A stretch of DNA of 64,000 bases from CAZCFB01 sp964511535 (GTDB taxonomy: Bacteria; Myxococcota_A; Polyangia; GCA-2747355; CAZCFB01), in NCBI GenBank assembly GCA_964511535.1, contig CAZEFW010000022.1, forward strand, positions 1-64,000, written 5' to 3'. The notes beneath the pieces were generated by a model. It had not been told where the DNA came from, ran no database searches, and worked only from the letters and a program-made list of their open reading frames with translations. The translations under genes were made by a program, and so were the position numbers. Positions 61,516-64,000 of this stretch are shown in pieces. The first letter of the stretch is position 1. Every line of letters starts with the position of its first letter.

Positions 61516-64000
61516 TTACCGCCGCCGTCGCCACAGCCCCAGCAGCACCAGCGCCAGCAATGATAGCGCCGGCGCTCCCTGGCTGCTTCCGCCCGCTCTG
61601 CACGAGCACCCCTCCGGATCGCCTGGCGGGTTGTCCCCGCCGTCGGGGGTGATGTCGGGCTTGGGCGCGCTCTTGTCCGGCTCGCCGGTGTCCGGCTTCG
61701 GCTTGCTCTTGTCCGGCTTGGCCTGGTCTGGCTGGGCGCCGTCGTTCATGCCGTCGCCCAGGCCGTCGCCGTCCACGAGGCCGTCGTTGGGCCCGCCGTC
61801 CCAGGCGTCGGTGCCCATGTCGGGCACGCCCATGTCCGGCGTCAGCAGGCACTTGCCTTCCTGGCACTTGCCCGAGCCCTTGGCGCAGCTGGTGCCGTTG
61901 GGTTTGTACAGGTCCTTGGGGCAGAGGAACGCGGACCCGGTGCACTTCTCGAGGAAGTCGCACTCGTTGGCCACCGGGCGGCACACCGTGCCCTTGGCCT
62001 TGTAGCCGCCGAAGCCGCAGGTCGCCTTACTGCCGTCGCATGTGCCCGCCGTGCCGCAGTCGCCGCTGCTCGGCTTGCAGATCAGGCCCTTGGCCTTGAC
62101 CTTGTCCGCCGGGCAGGACTTGACCGTTCCATCGCACAGCTCCGGCACGTCGCAGTCGCTCACCGCGCTGCGGCAGGTCACGCCCACCTTCTCGATGCCG
62201 TCCGTCGGGCAGGTGGCGCTCTTGCCGGTGCACGACTCCACCGCGTCGCACAGGTCGCTCGCCGTGCGGCAGATGGTGCCCGACGTGGCGAACCCATCCC
62301 CCGGGCAGTAAGCCGACGTCCCCGAGCACTTCTCGGCAGCGTCGCACGCCCCGTTCTTCTGGCGGCAGGTGGTCCCGGTCTGCTTGAAGCTGTCCACCGG
62401 GCAGCCCGCCGCGGCGCCGGTACAGTACTCGGCCGCGTCGCAGATCCCCGCCGCGGTCCGGCACAGCTTGGTGGTGGGCGCGAAGCTGTCGGCCGGGCAC
62501 TGCGCGTTGCTGCCGTCGCAGGTCTCAGCCTTGTCGCACACGTCCACCGACTTGCGGCACAGGGTCCCCTTGATCTGCTTCTTGTCCGCCGGGCAGGCCT
62601 TCTTCTTGCCGTCGCAGCCCTCCGCCACGTCACAGATCCCCTTGGCCTGGCGGCACGACAGGCCGGAGGCCACGACCTTGTCCTTGGGGCAGCTCGACGA
62701 CTGGCCCGTGCAGTACTCCACCGCGTCGCACCCGCCGCTGGCCTGGCGGCATGGGGCCCACGCCCCCTTGTAGACATCCGGCGGGCAGCTGGCGCTCAGC
62801 CCGGTGCACAGCTCCTCGGCGTCGCAAGCGCCGGACGTCTTGCGGCAGACCCAGCCCTGGTTCTGAAACGCGTTGGGCGGGCAGTACGGGTTGGCGCCGG
62901 TACACTTCTCGGCCTTGTCGCACAGGCCGCTGGCCTTGCGGCAGGTGACGGTCTTGGGCTGGTAGCCGTTGGCCGGGCACTGGGCCGACGTGCCGCTGCA
63001 CTTCTCGGCCTTGTCGCACACGCTGGTGGCCGCGCGGCAGGTGGTGTTCTTGGCCATGTACTTGTTGGAGGGGCACGCCTTGGACGTTCCGCTGCACTTT
63101 TCGGCCACGTCGCAGGCCCCCCCGGACAGGCGGCACACGGTGCCCGCGACCTCGTACTTGTCCACCGGGCAGAACGCGCTGTTGCCCGCGCACACCTCAA
63201 CCTTGTCGCAGTCGCCGCCCTGCTGTCGGCAGATCACCCCCGACTTCTTGTAGCTGTTGGCGGGGCAAGCCTTGGACGAGCCGGTGCACTTTTCGGCCAC
63301 ATCGCACACGCTCAGCACCGCCCTGCACACCACCGAGCTGGCCGCCACCTTGTCCGATGGGCAGGCCTTGTTGGTCCCGTCGCACTTCTCGGCCACGTCG
63401 CAGTCGCCGCTCTTGGACCGGCACACCTTGGTGTTGGCCGCCACCTTGTCCGCGGGGCAGTTGGGCGAGGTCCCGGTGCACGCCTCGCCCACATCGCAGG
63501 CCCCGAAGGCCCCGCGGCAGGCGGTGCCCTTGGCCCGGTACTTGTTTGCCGGGCACGCCTTGCTGGTGCCGGTGCAGTACTCTCCCACATCGCACAGGGT
63601 GGTGGACGCCCGGCAGATGGTGGTGGATGGCGACACGCTGTCAGCCGGGCAGCTCTTGGAGCTGCCGGTGCACTTCTCGGCCACGTCGCAGGTTCCGCTC
63701 TTGGTGCGGCACACCGTCGCGCTGCTGGCCACGCTGTCGGCCGGGCAGCTCTTGGTCGAGCCGGTGCACTTTTCGGCCACGTCGCACACCCCGCTGGCCG
63801 TGCGGCACACCGTGGCCGACGACGCCACCCCGTCGGCCGGGCAGGTCTTGGCGGTGCCGTTGCATGTCTCGGCCACATCGCAGGTGTCGCCCTTGGTCCG
63901 GCACACCTTGGACGTACCGGCCACCAGATCGGCAGGGCACGACTTGGAGCTGCCGGTACAAGTCTCGGCCACATCGCACACACCGCCGGAGGTACGACAC
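61516..64000 (-). CDS. Disintegrin-like Cys-repeat surface protein with MYXO-CTERM tail, 5' end cut by window edge
   Basis: At least 828 residues; the N-terminus lies beyond base 64000. It holds 22 tandem 32-residue repeats with the pattern CRxxxGxCDVAExCTGxS, xxCPADxxxxxxxx, six Cys each. The CDVAE.CTG...CP.D core matches the ADAM/snake-venom disintegrin signature (C-D-x-x-E-x-C-x-G-x-x-x-x-C-P-x-D), known in some myxobacterial surface proteins. An Asp-rich linker (PDMGVPDMG, PDKSKPKPD) follows. The end is CSCRAGGSSQ, a hydrophobic helix and WRRRR, a MYXO-CTERM sorting tail. Surface display is likely, with a possible adhesive role by analogy only. Confidence 0.85.
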   Translation of the reverse strand, partial: CRTSGGVCDVAETCTGSSKSCPADLVAGTSKVCRTKGDTCDVAETCNGTAKTCPADGVASSATVCRTASGVCDVAEKCTGSTKSCPADSVASSATVCRTKSGTCDVAEKCTGSSKSCPADSVSPSTTICRASTTLCDVGEYCTGTSKACPANKYRAKGTACRGAFGACDVGEACTGTSPNCPADKVAANTKVCRSKSGDCDVAEKCDGTNKACPSDKVAASSVVCRAVLSVCDVAEKCTGSSKACPANSYKKSGVICRQQGGDCDKVEVCAGNSAFCPVDKYEVAGTVCRLSGGACDVAEKCSGTSKACPSNKYMAKNTTCRAATSVCDKAEKCSGTSAQCPANGYQPKTVTCRKASGLCDKAEKCTGANPYCPPNAFQNQGWVCRKTSGACDAEELCTGLSASCPPDVYKGAWAPCRQASGGCDAVEYCTGQSSSCPKDKVVASGLSCRQAKGICDVAEGCDGKKKACPADKKQIKGTLCRKSVDVCDKAETCDGSNAQCPADSFAPTTKLCRTAAGICDAAEYCTGAAAGCPVDSFKQTGTTCRQKNGACDAAEKCSGTSAYCPGDGFATSGTICRTASDLCDAVESCTGKSATCPTDGIEKVGVTCRSAVSDCDVPELCDGTVKSCPADKVKAKGLICKPSSGDCGTAGTCDGSKATCGFGGYKAKGTVCRPVANECDFLEKCTGSAFLCPKDLYKPNGTSCAKGSGKCQEGKCLLTPDMGVPDMGTDAWDGGPNDGLVDGDGLGDGMNDGAQPDQAKPDKSKPKPDTGEPDKSAPKPDITPDGGDNPPGDPEGCSCRAGGSSQGAPALSLLALVLLGLWRRRR
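61890..64000 (-). repeat. 96-bp in-frame coding tandem repeats (22 units)
   Basis: DNA-level register of 96 bp, each unit a 32-residue disintegrin-like module. Units near 63.6-64 kb are the most alike; those near 61.9-62.1 kb are the most diverged (one lacks the usual CPAD motif, CGFGG instead). Confidence 0.8.

Overview
The window is GC-rich DNA with almost complete coding density. It probably comes from a myxobacterium-like (Myxococcota / former Deltaproteobacteria) chromosome, perhaps a metagenome-derived scaffold, since a 10-N gap sits inside a G/C homopolymer region near 12.44 kb. The lineage call rests on giant Cys-rich tandem-repeat surface proteins, two MYXO-CTERM-like tails (Cys, one hydrophobic helix, Arg cluster), many lipoproteins, a PEGA-domain protein and an LMxx-type respiratory gene set. 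It is an inference, not a phylogenetic result.

Layout. 1-7.8 kb (minus): a partial lipoprotein of 43-residue Cys repeats, then four genes (three GT-C-fold membrane glycosyltransferases and a one-TM protein sharing a C-terminal module with its neighbour). 7.9-14.7 kb (plus): a membrane protein with a pentapeptide-repeat tail, a MotA/ZorA-like channel, a MotB/ZorB-like OmpA protein, an unrecognised helical protein, an esterase lipoprotein broken by the gap, and a HEAT protein. 14.7-20.6 kb: hybrid histidine kinase, then PEGA protein, beta-propeller lipoprotein and NDH-2-like flavoprotein. 20.6-23 kb: two palindromic repeats, panD, a renalase-like flavoprotein and ribA. 23-31 kb: carbohydrate porin, two GH13 amylase lipoproteins flanking typA. 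31-44 kb: M28-like peptidase, a three-gene Cys-rich/MopE-like/outer-membrane group, a cytidylate-kinase-like protein, a Tat-exported pirin, a penicillin-acylase-family hydrolase and small hypotheticals. 44-49.4 kb (minus): malK and malE-malF-malG type ABC importer. 50.2-58.7 kb (plus): nuoE-F-J-K-L-M-N. 58.7-64 kb: metallophosphoesterase lipoprotein, FadL-type porin, and a partial 22-repeat disintegrin-like MYXO-CTERM protein.

How parts fit. The porin, the two secreted amylases and the MalEFGK-type importer make a coherent alpha-glucan degradation and uptake route, though spread over three transcription units. The nuo genes encode the NADH-side module (E, F) and most of the proton-pumping arm; G, H, I and A-D are absent here. 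Many gene junctions are 4-nt start/stop overlaps (ATGA or GTGA), implying translational coupling.

Most notable observations: a ZorAB-like motor unit without ZorC/D/E and with an unknown third gene; a NuoL with a C-terminal PKD-like domain and a ~100-residue internal insertion; a MalF with an N-terminal extracytoplasmic sensor-like domain; a family of hairpin plus 7/8-nt tandem-repeat plus T-rich intergenic elements, one copy of which has become the malE signal peptide; and palindromic repeats that supply or abut the stop codons of two convergent genes. No tRNA, rRNA, CRISPR array, transposase gene or prophage was seen.
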